Source: Trichoplax sp. H2 (Eukaryota; Placozoa; Uniplacotomia; Trichoplacea). From it: 64,000 bases of DNA. The stretch spans positions 231,377-295,376 of the forward strand of contig NOWV01000092.1 in the NCBI GenBank assembly GCA_003344405.1, written 5' to 3'. Shown in pieces: positions 26,249 through 40,300 of this stretch (positions within the stretch are counted from its first letter, which is position 1; the number at the start of each line of letters is the position of its first letter). Below the pieces are notes generated by a model. That model was not told the DNA's origin. It saw only the letters and a program-made list of their open reading frames with translations, and ran no database searches. A program made the position numbers and the translations under genes.

Positions 26249-29200
26249 ATGAGCAGTTGGTTGATCTCCTTCTCCAAGCATGGCATGCGCTTGTGTAGAT
26301 CAATGCCCAACGAATATCAGGTATGTCTGAAAGGAGAACTTTTTAGTTACCCTCATATTCTATCTTGAGTAGACCACAACTGTACTTTGATTGGAAAGAA
26401 TTTTGCTAGCAGTGAAGGTCTTGCATCTGCGACCATTCAAAAAATTACAGTTGTACAGTACATAGTATCGGTCCGTGTTGCACTGTTATCTACCTATTCG
26501 AATACATCAATCCGTACGTATAGGTAGGTATAGCATCTATCTTTGCGTTGTACAATCAATCAATCAATTATGATGATTGTGGCGAGCTGTGATTCAATCA
26601 CAGCATAGAGTAACAACGATTGTAGACCATTCTCGTATTTCGTTATTCCCTTCGATCCCTTATTGAATTTATTGAGTATCAGCTTGTACAAGAACAGTCA
26701 TTAGAGTTATGATTAGTATAGAGGATCGATCATTATATGTGCACCACACAACATACGTGTACTCAATGGCCTGGTGTAATTGTTAAAATAATTACAATCA
26801 AACGATCAAGTCTTGTCTTCATATTCTTTTTCTATTCAATCTGTACAGAGCCACTATGGTCTAGCATGTTATGTCTTTAGCCGTACACTTGTAAATCGGT
26901 AAGTCTAGTGAAATGAATAAGAGACTCATGTTATGTTGCCCTCTCTGATGACAGCCACTGTAAAGTTGGATCCAAAAGTAGTGTGTCAATTAAATGGCGT
27001 TATGATGGGATACAAACGTAGATAGACACAAAAGCAAGTCAATCAGGAAATAAAGTCATCCAGGATTTATATTGTATATATACCAGTATGATTAATATCA
27101 AGTACTGTTGTATCAAAAATCCCCACTACTTGTACAAATTACTTGTGGCACTCTATTCAGTGAAGGATGGCATGACACTCGAGTTTCTAGGATCTGTGAT
27201 TGTCACAATTATATCTTCTAGATATAATCTTACCAACTATACGCGTATATCAATTACAGATTGAGCAGCAATGCTCGAAAATATCAACAGCCGGACACTG
27301 GCTTTAATAGAGATTTAACAACTTTATTAACTAATATTCGTAAGGTTTGTACAAAAATATCCATTTGCATGAGTACTGTGCTTACGTATTATATTGCTTT
27401 TATTACTCTTGTATTGAAATTCGAATGGAAACTTAACTGCAGTTGTGTTATCCTAGGAATTAGTGACTATGTTACCTCAACTGCGGGAAGTCAGTAACTA
27501 TCTATTTGATGAACGTGGTAAACAAATTCGTCCAATGCTAGTTTATTTGACTGCAAGAGCTTGCAACTATCATACCGATCCAAAAAAAGAGAGGTAAAAC
27601 GCTTCATAAAAGCTACCTTAAACTTTCCAGATCGAATCTATAAACTAGTTTCAACGGCACAGATCATTGAATGCATACGAGTATGTAGAGGATATACAAA
27701 TGAATCGTGGGAACGATCATTCGTATGCTAGATTCAGTTTACAGAATATTTTACTCTGAATGGATAACAAAAATAAAGCTTGCAGTGATTGCTTGTACAA
27801 TGAAGGAATAGAGCTATAATTGCTGTAGTAGTTTAGCAAATGAGTAATATAAGTGTAATAGTTGACAATGTTCTTTACTGCAATAATCATGTGTAATTTC
27901 TGACATTATACGCCTGCATATAATCTAGTGGACAAGTTGGTAAACGCTAATGACGTATATTTATTTATATTTTGGGGACAAGACCATTATAAATTTACTG
28001 TCTTTTCAGGAATGTATCATCACTGTAGTGTGTTTGTAGCATTACACTTTAGGCTACTGCAACAAGTAAATCATATCTACCAATTTGTGCTCTAAACTAT
28101 AGCAAACTATGATGATACCAGTGAGATGCTAATATACTGTACATCTTATTTTATGATCATTCCAGTAAATTGACAGAAGGGCAGAGTGCTATTGGTGTAA
28201 TTTCAGAAATGATTCATACAGCCAGTTTAATTCATGATGATGTCATCGATGCCGCCCATATTAGAAGAGGCAAACCAACCATCAATTCGGTATGGGGTCA
28301 AAAAAAGGTAAATACAGCTTTTCCCTTATAATGTATCGTAGTATTCTCCTTTGCTGATCGTTGATTTATTATATTAGACCTGTATTCAAGATCAAGCCTT
28401 TCTACTCCGCATAGTATTTTCAGATTACAACGATTTTTATCATTGCTTCCTATTATTTCATATTATAGGCTATTTTAACCGGTGACTACATCTTATCAAG
28501 AGCTACTGTTGCCTTATCAAAGCTACGCAACGAAAGGGTTGTTATAGTACTATCACAAGTACTAGACGATCTTGTGCAAGGTTATAAAATAGCTATCACT
28601 CTGACATTTGAAATTAATTACTGGGATAGAATAGACGTGATGGTCTAAATTAATTCTTATATACGCGTACAATAACGATCGGTTTAGGTGAATTCATGCA
28701 GTTAGGATCTAAAGAGGATCGCGGCGAACGATTTAATCATTATATTAAAAAGACCTTTAGAAAAACCGCTAGTTTGATGGCTTGTAGTTGTAAAGCTGTA
28801 AGTTGGATTAATTAATCAATCAATTTATTGAGAATAATTTGGTTGAATTGCTGCATTAATCCTGTAGTAGGATATGATTATAAATTTAAGGCATTGCACT
28901 TAACGCATTGATGGCTGGTTGGTTCATAGATTATCATATTATGATTGCGTTCGCAGGTTGCCATACTAGCCGACCCCCTAAATCAATTCTTACATGATGT
29001 TGCTTTCAATTTTGGAATGCATTTTGGTATATCATTTCAGGTGAATATTTTTGATTCTTAAAATGTGATTTTAGATCATTTCAGATCTACCATTCTAATT
29101 TCAACACTGGACTTATTGGTGTACATTAAATTTATTAGTTAATAGACGATTTATTAGATTTTATCGCATCTGATGATGTTATGGGCAAGCCAACATCGAC

Positions 29201-29747
29201 AGATCTCCGATTAGGATTAGCGACTGCTCCTGTGCTATATGCATGCGATCGGGTACTTTTAACTATTAGTATAATTCAATTATTTTTATGTCGTTGCTAT
29301 TTCTTGTGCGACTGTTGATATTTGATTTTTGGTCGGTCAATATTGAAAAGTTAATTTTGGGGGGAAAATTTTTAAATTATAGTTTCCAGAACTAGATGCT
29401 ATGATTATGAGACGTTTTACTCAAAGCGGTGACGTACAGAGAGCTCGTGAAATAGTTGATCAGGTATTAATTAATTTATTTTGCATCTATCATAGGTAAT
29501 ACGGTGTCTGCTTTATGTGCATATTGTAATTAGGTAGATGTTAACGAAGGATCGCTCTAAATGCCTCGTAATATTAACTGTTTTCATTGAATGTTCTTAT
29601 GTACAGAGCGATGGTATGGATCAAACTAAACGTCTAGCTTGCTTCCATCGTGATGAAGCAATCCGATTTATATCTCAATTAGGAGAATCAATGGAAAGAA
29701 ATGCTTTAATTCAATTGTCCGACGACGTAGTTACCAGACATAAATAA
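26249..29747 (+). CDS. PDSS1: All-trans polyprenyl diphosphate synthase subunit 1 (CoQ side chain)
   Basis: Mitochondrial enzyme that extends isopentenyl units to make the ubiquinone tail, partner of PDSS2. Exons: 26249-26320, 26849-26898, 27260-27344, 27457-27593, 28166-28307, 28469-28580, 28688-28797, 28957-29040, 29139-29252, 29383-29463, 29607-29747. They sum to 1,128 nt, 375 residues (human 415; the presequence is shorter). N-terminus MSSWLISFSKHGMRL is basic and amphipathic, as a mitochondrial presequence. Both aspartate-rich motifs are present: first HDDVIDA (DDxxD), second LIDDLLDF. Also GKQIRPMLVYLTARACN, GEFMQLGSKE, MGKPTSTDLRLGLATAP and the C-terminus RNALIQLSDDVVTRHK. AATAAA at 29768 lies 20 bp past the stop. 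The start at 26249 is chosen for the presequence. Confidence 0.95.
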
Positions 29748-30435
29748 AATATTTTATCATCTTTACCAATAAATTATTATGTATGAATGTATGAATTAAT
29801 GTTTTAGATTGGCTAATGTACATAGATGGCTAATGTTATTATATGTGGAGTTGCTAGCCTGGATTGATAATAGACTTAATCAAGGTACCTTGGTACCTTC
29901 TTATGCGACGATTAAAAATTTACTTGGAGATCTTTTAATGAATCGCAGAAACCGAATCATTTGCTAAAAAAATTACCAAGCTTTAAGTTCCTCATTTCAG
30001 TTTCTCTCGGTTGTCAGCTTGTATGAATTATTAACGCGTCCGCTGTTACGATTGTCGTAAATCGATTGTTATAGCATTTTATTTAGTTCAATCTAGCAGT
30101 TACCGTATGGCAATAGTAATTAGGTTAAAATACTTTTGATTTTCACGGATAAGATATTGCAAAATTTTACTATTATAACTGAATAGAAAAGTCTATCATC
30201 AAATAATTCATATAATACACATTGGAATTATAATTTTGCTCAAGAAACAAATTGGTTGGCTTTAAACAGGTTTCTTGATATTATTGGATTATGTATGCCA
30301 CACAGCTGAAAAAGTAGCCTGCGATCGGGTAGCAATAACCAGGTTGACGTGATAATACTAATGTCAATAACATCAACAGAACTGCTGATTGCAGAAAGAA
30401 TATTATACCCCTAGATAGACGCAGTCATCGACCGT
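29748..30435. other. Convergent intergenic region
   Basis: About 690 bp between the PDSS1 and MRPL45 stops, holding both 3' UTRs. No gene seen. Confidence 0.6.
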
Positions 30436-32320
30436 CTAGCTGGCGGCAGCCATGGTCATATGTGATTGATCGTTACCACTCGCAGTAGAATCGGGATTAC
30501 CGAAGTTAGGTACAATCTTTCCACATATTCGCCAGGGCGAATTAGGCTTTGCGAGATGTCTCTCAAAAACGACATACTCCGTCGGCTGTTTATAACGATC
30601 TTCACTTCCAGTCAATAAACGGTTATATTGATCGTAAACTGCTAAAATCTATGCGTTTTGTATCGAATAAAATAGAGCATTAATCTTAAATTAGAATAAG
30701 ATCCAAATTATTTCATTAAATCCGACACACTTGCATGTGTAGTACCACGTCTAAATATGGATTGTACATTTAATTCACCAACCTGTTTTAATTGTAACTT
30801 AACAGTGATTTGGGCAAACGTATTGGTCTTATCTTCCAAGGGTATAACTCTAATGTTAATAATACGTGGTGCAGAAGCAGTTCCTAAGCATTGCCACTTT
30901 ATCTGTCTGTTCTTGAATGCACTCCTCAATTCCTTGTAAAGACAAGATGATATTATTGATACAGTCGGAAATGAATAATTTCTTATGGAAGAAATGTTTA
31001 ATTTCTAAACTTACATGAAATGCTATTTCTGTTGTTAATGTATGTAATCTAGTTTTATCTTGGCTGGAGTATTAAGTATAAAACAAGTAAATTGATTACG
31101 CAACTTTTTTATTATGAGGTGAATAAAATGTGGTTACTTTATTAAAGTAAATACCTGGCTAAAGCTTCATTTGTGGCAATATATATTTTCTCAGCTTGCA
31201 GTTTAAAATCAGAGATATTGAAGGGTTTAGCCTTTCTTTTAATAACAGCCACGCTGTATACATCAAGATTGATCAAGAAATTGATATTAGCTGTGAATTA
31301 ACATGAATTACTCAACCTTATGAATAATGATATTCATTCTAGTATAGATAACGGAAAGCATAAATGGAATTTATAATATGCAAAACGTACCAGTAGGTCG
31401 ATTTTAGAAATGATTTAAATGCCTGCCATCTCTGCTTCAAGCCCTTTTAGCATTAAGAATTGAAAAGTACGCGTATGATTACTTACGCTTTTTACCAGGC
31501 ATAACATGAGTACATTAGTTATCAATACTGTCTACGTTACGAAAATTTGGCGTATTACAACATAAATTGCAGTGCTCTAATTGAGCGAAGGTCTTAGATG
31601 AATTAGTCAAGTATTCTATCTGATTTCTAGTACAGACCGTTGGTGATAGGAAAAAGTTTTTCTTAGATAGAGGGATATAAGGATCAATAATTTGACCTAG
31701 TTATTAAAATAGGAGGCATACAGACAAGGAAATGCGCGTTATTAGCGAAGCAACAATATTAATATTGTATAAACTAATTTCCTTTAAGATGTACGAATTG
31801 ATGATAGGTGGATCAATTCTGAATCATAAAAACAATTAAAATAGCCTATGTCTATTCAATTCACCTAAGGTACTTATGACAAGAGGTCTTTTCTTGAGAT
31901 TTCTTCTCGATTTACTTAGGCCACTGCGAAGGAATGCATCATCGATCATCTCCATTTGCTTGGCTTTGGCTTTGCGATTCTTATCAGAAACTGATGGATC
32001 TTTTTTAGTGTAAGCTGAAGATACTTTACTTCGATTTGGCAGTACCGTTGCAATTGCTAAGAACTGAGTTTGAGATGCCTTGGAAGCTGATGCTACAACG
32101 ACCCCTCTTCTACTTTGTAATCGTAAAATAGTCTGCAAATTGAAAACGACAAAATACGATCTATTTAACTCCATTACTAACGAGAAATGTCCAAGTGCTT
32201 ACTTCAATTTTGAGTCATGATTGAAAATTGAAGACCAGTAATCCTACTATTCTAGATAAGTACGAACATTCTAGTTGATGACAGTCATTTTAATACCTGC
32301 AATCTCGTAAATGTCGCCAT
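30436..32320 (-). CDS. MRPL45: Mitochondrial ribosomal protein mL45
   Basis: Large-subunit mitoribosomal protein with a Tim44-like fold that helps anchor the ribosome to the inner membrane. Eight exons, minus strand: 32320-32297, 32132-31865, 31696-31638, 31443-31391, 31253-31155, 31063-31015, 30932-30783, 30648-30436. They sum to 915 nt, 304 residues; human is 306. The basic N-terminus MATFTRLQ plus the next exon forms the import sequence. Landmarks in family order: GQIIDPYIPLS; KPFNISDFKLQAEKIYIATN; TRLHTLTTE; FAQITVKLQLKQ; ILAVYDQYNRLLTGSED; EYVVFERHLAKPNSPWRI; GKIVPNF. Exon 4 (GLKQRWQAFKSFL) is placed by phase and position rather than strong similarity. Confidence 0.93.
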
Positions 32321-32539
32321 TGATGTGGTTAATTTCAACCTTTTTCTTAGCTTGTATAAGTTAAATTAGAAGGATTCTGCAATCCAAATTAGCAGCAACG
32401 CATAAGTCAAGCCTGATCGTCGGCAGCACACTTTCCGTTTTGACTGTACCATCTGTACGCTGTCAGTCTACTCCGTACTGTCTGTACCCATGGCTTGACG
32501 GAATGACGGTACCGTACCGTTACGTGTGAGGTTGATACT

Positions 32540-32640
32540 GGTATAGTACAGTACTGTACTGTACTGTACTGTACTGTAGTAGGTACAAAAGGCTACAGTA
32601 CATAGAAAAGTAATACTGTACAGAATGAGCTTCGTACTGT
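32540..32640. repeat. Palindromic ACTGT/ACAGT run
   Basis: ACAGTACTGTACTGTACTGT-type sequence upstream of MRPL45, same family as the arrays at 14.9 and 25.4-25.9 kb. Confidence 0.75.
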
Positions 32641-33659
32641 ACTATACATTGCCGTAAAATGGCGATTTTTAGAAGAATTAAGGGTACACTGTTCATCGTC
32701 CAAAAAAAAACAGTGGAAGGCTTGTATTTCACTAAAATAAACTGCACAAACAAATTCACCAGACCTTCCTCTTTCTAAACGTTTAAAATTTTGAGAATTT
32801 TACTACAAAAATCTTCATAAAAGTATGCACCTATTTCTGTAGAAAGAAATTCTACACACTAGAGATTGAATTATACAAGTTATCCTAGCTCGACTACTGT
32901 AATCGATAATTATAATGAAATACATAAATTAGTCTATTTTCTTGTTCTGTAGCTCATAATAATTATAATTGTTCTGCTTATACGTATCGCCGCGGATAAC
33001 AAAAGCTTTTCAATCCGTTTACACTTGTCATCATTATGTATATCGTCGATATACATACGCCTATCTATAAGCGTACGGTATATATTCTTGTGACAAGGAT
33101 ACATCAGACGCACTCGTATTTCCCTGGTCTTCTTTTATTGTAAAGTATTCTTCACGATCATTACTTCGTGATAACTATAAACCTTTTACTCAAACTTCAC
33201 GGCAAGGCAAATATAGACCGTCTCCTTACGCGTAAGCAATAAATTAATCATGATTAAACTTTTATTTCTTTGTGCATTAAATTAAGATTCAATACTGTTA
33301 ACACGTTTCTTATGCAACTCTATTTGCGCAAACCATGAAACACCGGTCATATCATCCGAGGCTGATAACATACTCGTATTACTACTTTATGTCGAAATTA
33401 AAGAGCCTACTGTCACCATAGAACACTAATTAATATTATCCAATTAATACAGTACATAGTCTTATTATATCATATGCAAACACTCACCATAATAGGTATT
33501 AATCTAACTCTAGAAATATACATCTGTTATATTATCTAAACACAGTATATGTTGCAGCTATTTCTAGCATAAACAGAATCATTTCTATAGGATCTCTGAT
33601 GGATTGAGTCAAGGACTACTAGAGGAAGATCTAAGATCTATCAGTCATTAACTAAGTCC

Positions 33660-34040
33660 TACCTCTATGGTAGCACTGGCAGGCAGTACTGTTACAAATT
33701 TCAATTCAAAATCAGAACAGAATTAAAATTACAACCAGAGCTAAACACGATAAGTCTACTGTCAGCTTTGTCCTTCCCAACATCTACCTATCGTTAGGGG
33801 GAGCAGAAACACCGCTAGTCTCTCCTAGACATATACTGAACACAAATTTTATTAAAATGTTGTCTAATTTTTAGTAAATCTACGTAAAATATTACTTATA
33901 TTAAATTCTCAGTTCAAAGACAATATTGTAAATTTAACTATAAAACAATAGATAACGTCATCGATAATGCTATTCTCCAAAAATATCAAAGGATGTTATC
34001 AGATAAAAATAATAATATAGGTATTAGTTAGCAAAATCAA
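33660..34040. repeat. Old dispersed repeat, copy 1
   Basis: Shares a diverged stretch (CTAGTCTCTC...CTGAA...TAGTAAATCTAC) with 37640-38110 and, more weakly, 41750-42130 and 44570-44900. Probably remnants of one transposable element; boundaries are approximate. Confidence 0.45.
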
Positions 34041-37000
34041 TTCGCGATAATGATCTATACAGGTTTTTGGAGTATTGAGACCACCGTAGAAATATAAGAA
34101 AATATCTACGGAAACTACTAAAGAAAAATTTCTTTCTCTCTCTATCTTGATTACCGGTAGTTCGTGTCAGCGGCATGCTCTAAGAGTATGTCAGCTCAAT
34201 GCTACAAGCTGAAAATACGTCTATTATTACAGTCTTCAGATTGGGAATCTGTTACCAAATGAAACTAAATTAAGCGATGACTAAAAATGAGAACAATACC
34301 CGTAATTAAACCAATTTTTTCTTCCATTATTCAACACCGTAATAGAATAACACACAATACAGGAAACTGCCAAATTAGAAACATTGGAAATGATCATTTA
34401 CGTAAAATTTAATTTTGGTGACTCAATTTACGATAGTAGCCACTCATTGATTTTTGATTTAAACTACAGTATAGAATCTGCTATATAGAGATTAAAGTTA
34501 AAATACTCCTGGAATTCTCAAAATATTCTAGTATAGCTATGATTGAACAGAAGGCCTATTGAAATTATAAATTTACTAGAGACTATTTTAAGGGATAAAA
34601 GACAATGGCACGATAAAGGCCCTCCAAAATATTATAACAAGAACTACGATGACTTGTAAAATTTTACTTTATTACAAGATTAATTCGTCTAGTAATATCA
34701 AGAACTATCTATTTTCGATGGAGTTAATTATAATAGTTGTAGGATTACTTTTAGCAAATGTGCCATATCTTGCCGATTAAATCACAAATTATTTTGATGT
34801 TAAGCTAATTTTAGGACAAAAAAGTGATACATTTAGACAGGTTGGGTCGTAATCATAATACGTTACAGGATATCGGATAAATTAAATTTCTTATCTTTAG
34901 ATTATGTAAAAATTTCATCATTGCTTATATTGTATCCATATTAATCAACCGCGGATTCTTATACTAGCTTGTTATACAGGCACTTTCTTTTCTCTTTCTC
35001 AGCCTAGGAAATGGATTAATGTAATAAATTTTAAAATCATTAGACAAAATTATTCTTAAACTCTGCAAAATTACCATGGATAAATACTTCTCTACTTGTT
35101 GTCACGGTAGTATTGCCGTTGATTAGCTATAATAAAACTTGCTTTCATATTAAGTGTAGACTTAATGGATAAAATCTTATTAATGCTAACCAACTCTTAA
35201 GTTAGGAATAGATAGATTAAAATAGTAGTTGCGAACTAGTTTAACCAGAGTTTATTGTTTTCCTTGATGATGCTAAATACTAAAAGCATAATTTTTAAAT
35301 TTAAATGAAATGTTCCAGTACGGCAGCCTTATATAAGTTTACTAAATTATCCAGGTGTTGATTAATTTTCATTCTAAAGCAGAAGTTTAAGATGTTAGAC
35401 CGTACTTTTGACGTTGGAAGTCAATGAAGGTTTAGTAGGATTAATTACGTAGTTTTGATTATCATCTAACTAACTGCTAATTTGTATCGGCCAAAAATTT
35501 ATCGTCTAGTTATTCCTGGAGTTTTAAAGCACCTCACACCACATAATTTGATTTATGTTACATATTAAATCGATTTTCGGCTGTCTATGATAGCAGAGCT
35601 AGATATGATGTATACTGTAAGTAAATAAGACCAATTCCATTGATGGCTAAATATGTTAATATTATAATTATCGATAGGCGATTATAAGAGGTATTTTATG
35701 ATAGAGCTTATACTATTCCGTAAATGTAACGTATTCAGATATATGAGCTACGCAAGGAGGAAGGAGTATTAAGTACATTTTAAAATGTTTAAAACTTGGA
35801 TAATCAAGATGTGCGTAAAGAAATTGAGGCTTTATGTTAAAAAAGCCGAAGGCACAAGATATGTCATAATTCTTTACTTTAGGGTATTATTCATACTCAC
35901 TTCGTTTAGTAAAGAATAAGTTTTATAGTTCCAGTACCGGAAATGAGCTTGAAAATAATCAAGTCATTATATGATATTCGATCATTCAGCTACAATTTAC
36001 GAAATATTCGCAATTGTAACCTCTCAATTATGCAGCTAAAATTGTAAATTACTAGATGTAAGAGAACTATTCTAAAAATAAAATTTTTGGATTTAATAAA
36101 AGCGACGTCGATACGCATTAACAAGATTTTTATAATAACTTATATTAATAGATAAACAATTTTAACGGATTAAATGACAGCTAAAGTCTATCACGAAAAA
36201 AGTACAGTCAAATACATTATTAAAACTACATCTGTAATCCTTATCCATTATCATATTGTTCAAAAAGTAATTACTATGAACTCGACAGACTTCGTGTGAA
36301 CATATAGTTCTAGATGTTATAACTTGTTTTATTATAATTTCCTGGTGAACGTATTCTTCTATGATTTTAGTTGACATTACTTAATATAATTTAATTTATA
36401 TAATGTATAATTCACAGTACGTATATTTTTCAGGTGCTATTACAGTTGTCTTTGTAACAATTTGATCAATACATGTATGGCATCGTTCAAGTTTTAATCA
36501 TACTGTATAATGATGCCTTTCTACAACGAGACAGCCAACGTTATATAAAATATAATTAATTTGTGATATTGATACCATTGAAATAAAATAATTATCATTG
36601 AAATATTTTATTTTTGATTTGGAAAGCTTGAAGAAATTCAAATACTGTTATCTACCTATAGATCATACATTTAACGCTCCATTTGCGCCTACAATATCCA
36701 AGCGAAACACTTGGAAATAAATCCTTAAGAAGGCTAGTGAAGATAAATCTTGCTGTGGAACCAATCACCTAGAAATAAAAAAAGATACAACCATGTTTTT
36801 CCGGTTTTCATAATTAATGAATAGTATGCGTATCTATTCATCGATTTGAATTCAATTAGCTTAGTCATTAACATCTATTCTTGCTTAGAAAAATTTTGAT
36901 TAAAAATTTTCAATTCACCTCAAACTTCAATTTCGGAAGAAAGCTGGATTTAATTTTCGAATAGATCAATCAAATTTCTCGTTCTTTATTGTATAGTGTA

Positions 37001-37271
37001 AAAACGGTATATGAATGTAAGATAAACGTACCGGTTTGGCCAATGATTTGAAGTAGATGACTTAAGAAAACAAGAAATCACAATCTCATTTGGTATCGAA
37101 AAATAATTTTTCCTGAGAGTTACTTGATCCAAATTAAAACTTAAGTTAGGCGATCAGCCTATCAAGCCTGCTTCGAAAGGATAATATTCGTCTTCAAGCA
37201 AAATTTATAGACAGGATTATTTTATTTGGCAAATCTTTCTTAAAGAGAGCCCTTACATTAATACCGATATA

Positions 37272-37332
37272 ATGATAAAATTCATTATTAAGCTTCAATT
37301 CTACGTGCTGCTTTACTCCTTTTCCAATTATG
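37272..37332 (+). other. Exon 1: signal peptide
   Basis: MIKFIIKLQFYVLLYSFSNY then G|GTAAGA (phase 1). A hydrophobic core follows a Lys, as in a secretion signal. The exon at 63097 encodes a similar peptide with the same NYG| end and phase, and the two following introns look homologous, which supports both. Confidence 0.7.
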
Positions 37333-40300
37333 GTAAGACTTAAAATTTTACGATCGCATTCCTATTTATTAAGTCTGTTACAGCAATCTTATTCTGTAAC
37401 TGATTAATTTACCAAAAGGTTAATTTAAATTGAAAAATTCTCTTAAATTTAACCTCCATAAATATAGACTTTAAGTTTTACTTGCAACAATATTACCACT
37501 GTGTAGGCAAACGCAAAATTATAAGTATAGTAAATAGATCAATTGATCTGCATCAACAGCAGTTTTGTAAAGCAAAACCGCGAGTAGAATAAGGAAAATG
37601 TTGTGTTTATTTATAAAGTTGCATACTACGCACTATTATTACAAATTTAAATTTGCAACGAAGAAAAGTAAAATGCCCACTATCAGGTTTATCCTCCTAA
37701 CATCTTCCTACAGTACGAGACTCTAATTGCCGACGATCGGAGATTGTCAGGAGGAATAGAACTCCACTAGTCTCTCTAGCACAAAACTGAATCCAAACTT
37801 GATTGAAAAGTCAGTCAATTCATAGTAAATCTACATCAAGATTAATTATAATTATCAGATTATAGATAGTACTATACGTCTATCTAGTTATCTATTAAAA
37901 ATACGTAAAATGCCGTAGATAAATAAATACTAACACATTTCTAGATAAGTTATCTCACGGAAATTATATCACGACAGTTACGCAAATATTACTACACAAT
38001 ACCGCTATTATCATATTATCATATTATTGCCTTAAGTATACTATTAATTTCAAAGATTTTAGTAGAAATACGGATAAAATGTTATAGTAATGTAATATAC
38101 CAGATAAATCGGATCGAAAGACGTTTGTTCATTACGCCCCTAAACTATTCCTAAATCTTTAAATATTCTATAGGCTTAGTACTAGTTACAATCTTAACTG
38201 ATTGACAGCGATAAGATGGAACTCCATCCGAGGATTTTATTCGTATTAATAATGATTTACAATATTCGATATCATCGTTTTTCATGTCCATGATGATTTT
38301 AAGCTTGAGGATATTATAACAATAATTTGCACTAACCTTTTCAACTTGAATCACATTACATCAATGTAGGTTACAGTGTTATACACTGTAATATCTAGAT
38401 TAGAGTAGAAATATCTATGTTAGGATAATTTTGTTGATTTACCTTGTTCTAATAGTTTCTAATTTAGATATATGATGTTTAAATATAGCACTAGCGTTTA
38501 TGTGGATATATATAATATAGATACAGCCTACTGAAATTAGAAGTTTAATTAGGAAATCGAGAATAAACTTCTTACAATTTAAATCACTGTGATTGTAACT
38601 TACTTATGGTAGATTGTAGATTATCATAGAAATGTTCCGTGATAGAATATATTGTAGTCTGACAATTTTGTATTAGTCATTCGATGTCTATGTTCCGTAA
38701 ATACTCTTGTCTTCATTAGGTAGCAGTAGATAAAATTAGCTTCTGATTCATTAGCAGGTTTAACTTTAGTATTACTAACTAGGATGCCTTTGCTATTGTA
38801 AAAGAGTATTTAAATGCGATATATCGTATAATAAAGGGAGTTCTTAAGATTAGTGTTAAACATAAGATACGAGGCGTCTAAGTCTTTTTGTAGTCTACTA
38901 GTCTAAGAAAAGTGTTCCTAAAAGAGTTGATATTGCTCCCTGATACGTGGTTTAAGGAATCGACTTATTGATCGTACGTTATGTTACCTTGTTGCAAAGC
39001 TATTTTGTAACAATATATGACACCACTGCTATACTTTCTAGGTATACAAAGTAAAACGCCTGATTGTGCAATGTATTGCACTTGCCAAAAGGAAAGGATG
39101 GAATGTCATAGCTCTGATTTATATACCATGCCAACTGTAATAGCTGAAACTCAATCGAAGCTTATAACTTTGTAAGAATAAAAGGATATAAGACATGATA
39201 AGAAATAATAGTTATTAATCATGACTCTATTTTTTTACCTAGATCTTACATTACTATATAGCTTCTTTTTAACAATATCTCTTATATAATTAGAAAAATT
39301 CTAGGAACGGGAATAAGAAAATTATCGAATGCGAGCTTTTTATCCTATCAACGGCTACGCAATCTGTAAAATAACTTCCATCCTCCTTTTAATATAAGGA
39401 ATTATTCTATAAATAATAAGAATTTTAATAAATTTTCGCATATTTTAATAGATATTTGGAGTTTAATAAGATTCAATCAATTGAGGAAGGTTCTTTTATT
39501 GGCTTGGAAAGATTAACTAGACTGTAAATCAGTTGATAAATCTATTGTATATGTCGAATTCGCTCTTGACTGATTAAAGTGTTCTATCCGCTAATACATC
39601 TACTTGATTATTAAAATTCTTGAATTATCTTTCTTATTAAAGTGATAAAACTAAGGGATAATTTTATACTTTTATGTGCATTAGTGATTTAACTGGCAAC
39701 AGAATTAGCATTTTATCCCAAAAGATGTTTACTGGATTGAAGAACCTCCAGAGATTGTAAATTGGAGATTTTACTATCGTTTTCGTTTTTATTACCAAAA
39801 ATTTGGGGAAAATTTCTGTTAATATATTCTAGAAGCTTTACTGTAGCGTAAAAAATCAAAATTAAAATTTGATTTCTTAATATCATGTTTCTATGCAAAA
39901 AATTTCATTAAGCGAAAATATATCCGTACCCATGATAATCACTAATAAACTACCAATTTAGTCATTTAGTTATTTTAACCATTTGACAATGCTAGACGAT
40001 TAATATGCTATTTTTAGTTGTATGCTTCAATGCAAATAGGTGGAAAGTTTATCGATAACAAGTAGTTTTGTCTAAGTCTTTATTAACGATTGATCTTGAT
40101 GTGCTTATAAATTTATAGAATTTTAAAGGATAACACAATCACTCAAATCTTTGTCGATACATTTAGCCAACTGAAGCAATTGAGATTGCTGTTAAGTATT
40201 CAACATAAAATATATCAATGACTATAACTTTATATATCTTTTATTATTATATTTCTCATATAATTTTATTTCTTTCTTAAAAATTGTTTACAGAAACTTA

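Larger units (their letters stand above)
32321..37271. other. Intergenic region upstream of the receptor gene
   Basis: Holds a TACTGTACAGTA run (32540-32640), an old dispersed repeat (about 33660-34040) and otherwise AT-rich sequence. No convincing exon or LDL-receptor class A module was found on either strand. The promoter of the receptor gene is expected near its right end, but no core element is distinct. Confidence 0.5.

Noticed and set aside
38151-38354. 67-codon minus-strand frame in intron 1-2 of the receptor gene
   Set aside because: No motif, no splice context and inside repeat-rich intron.
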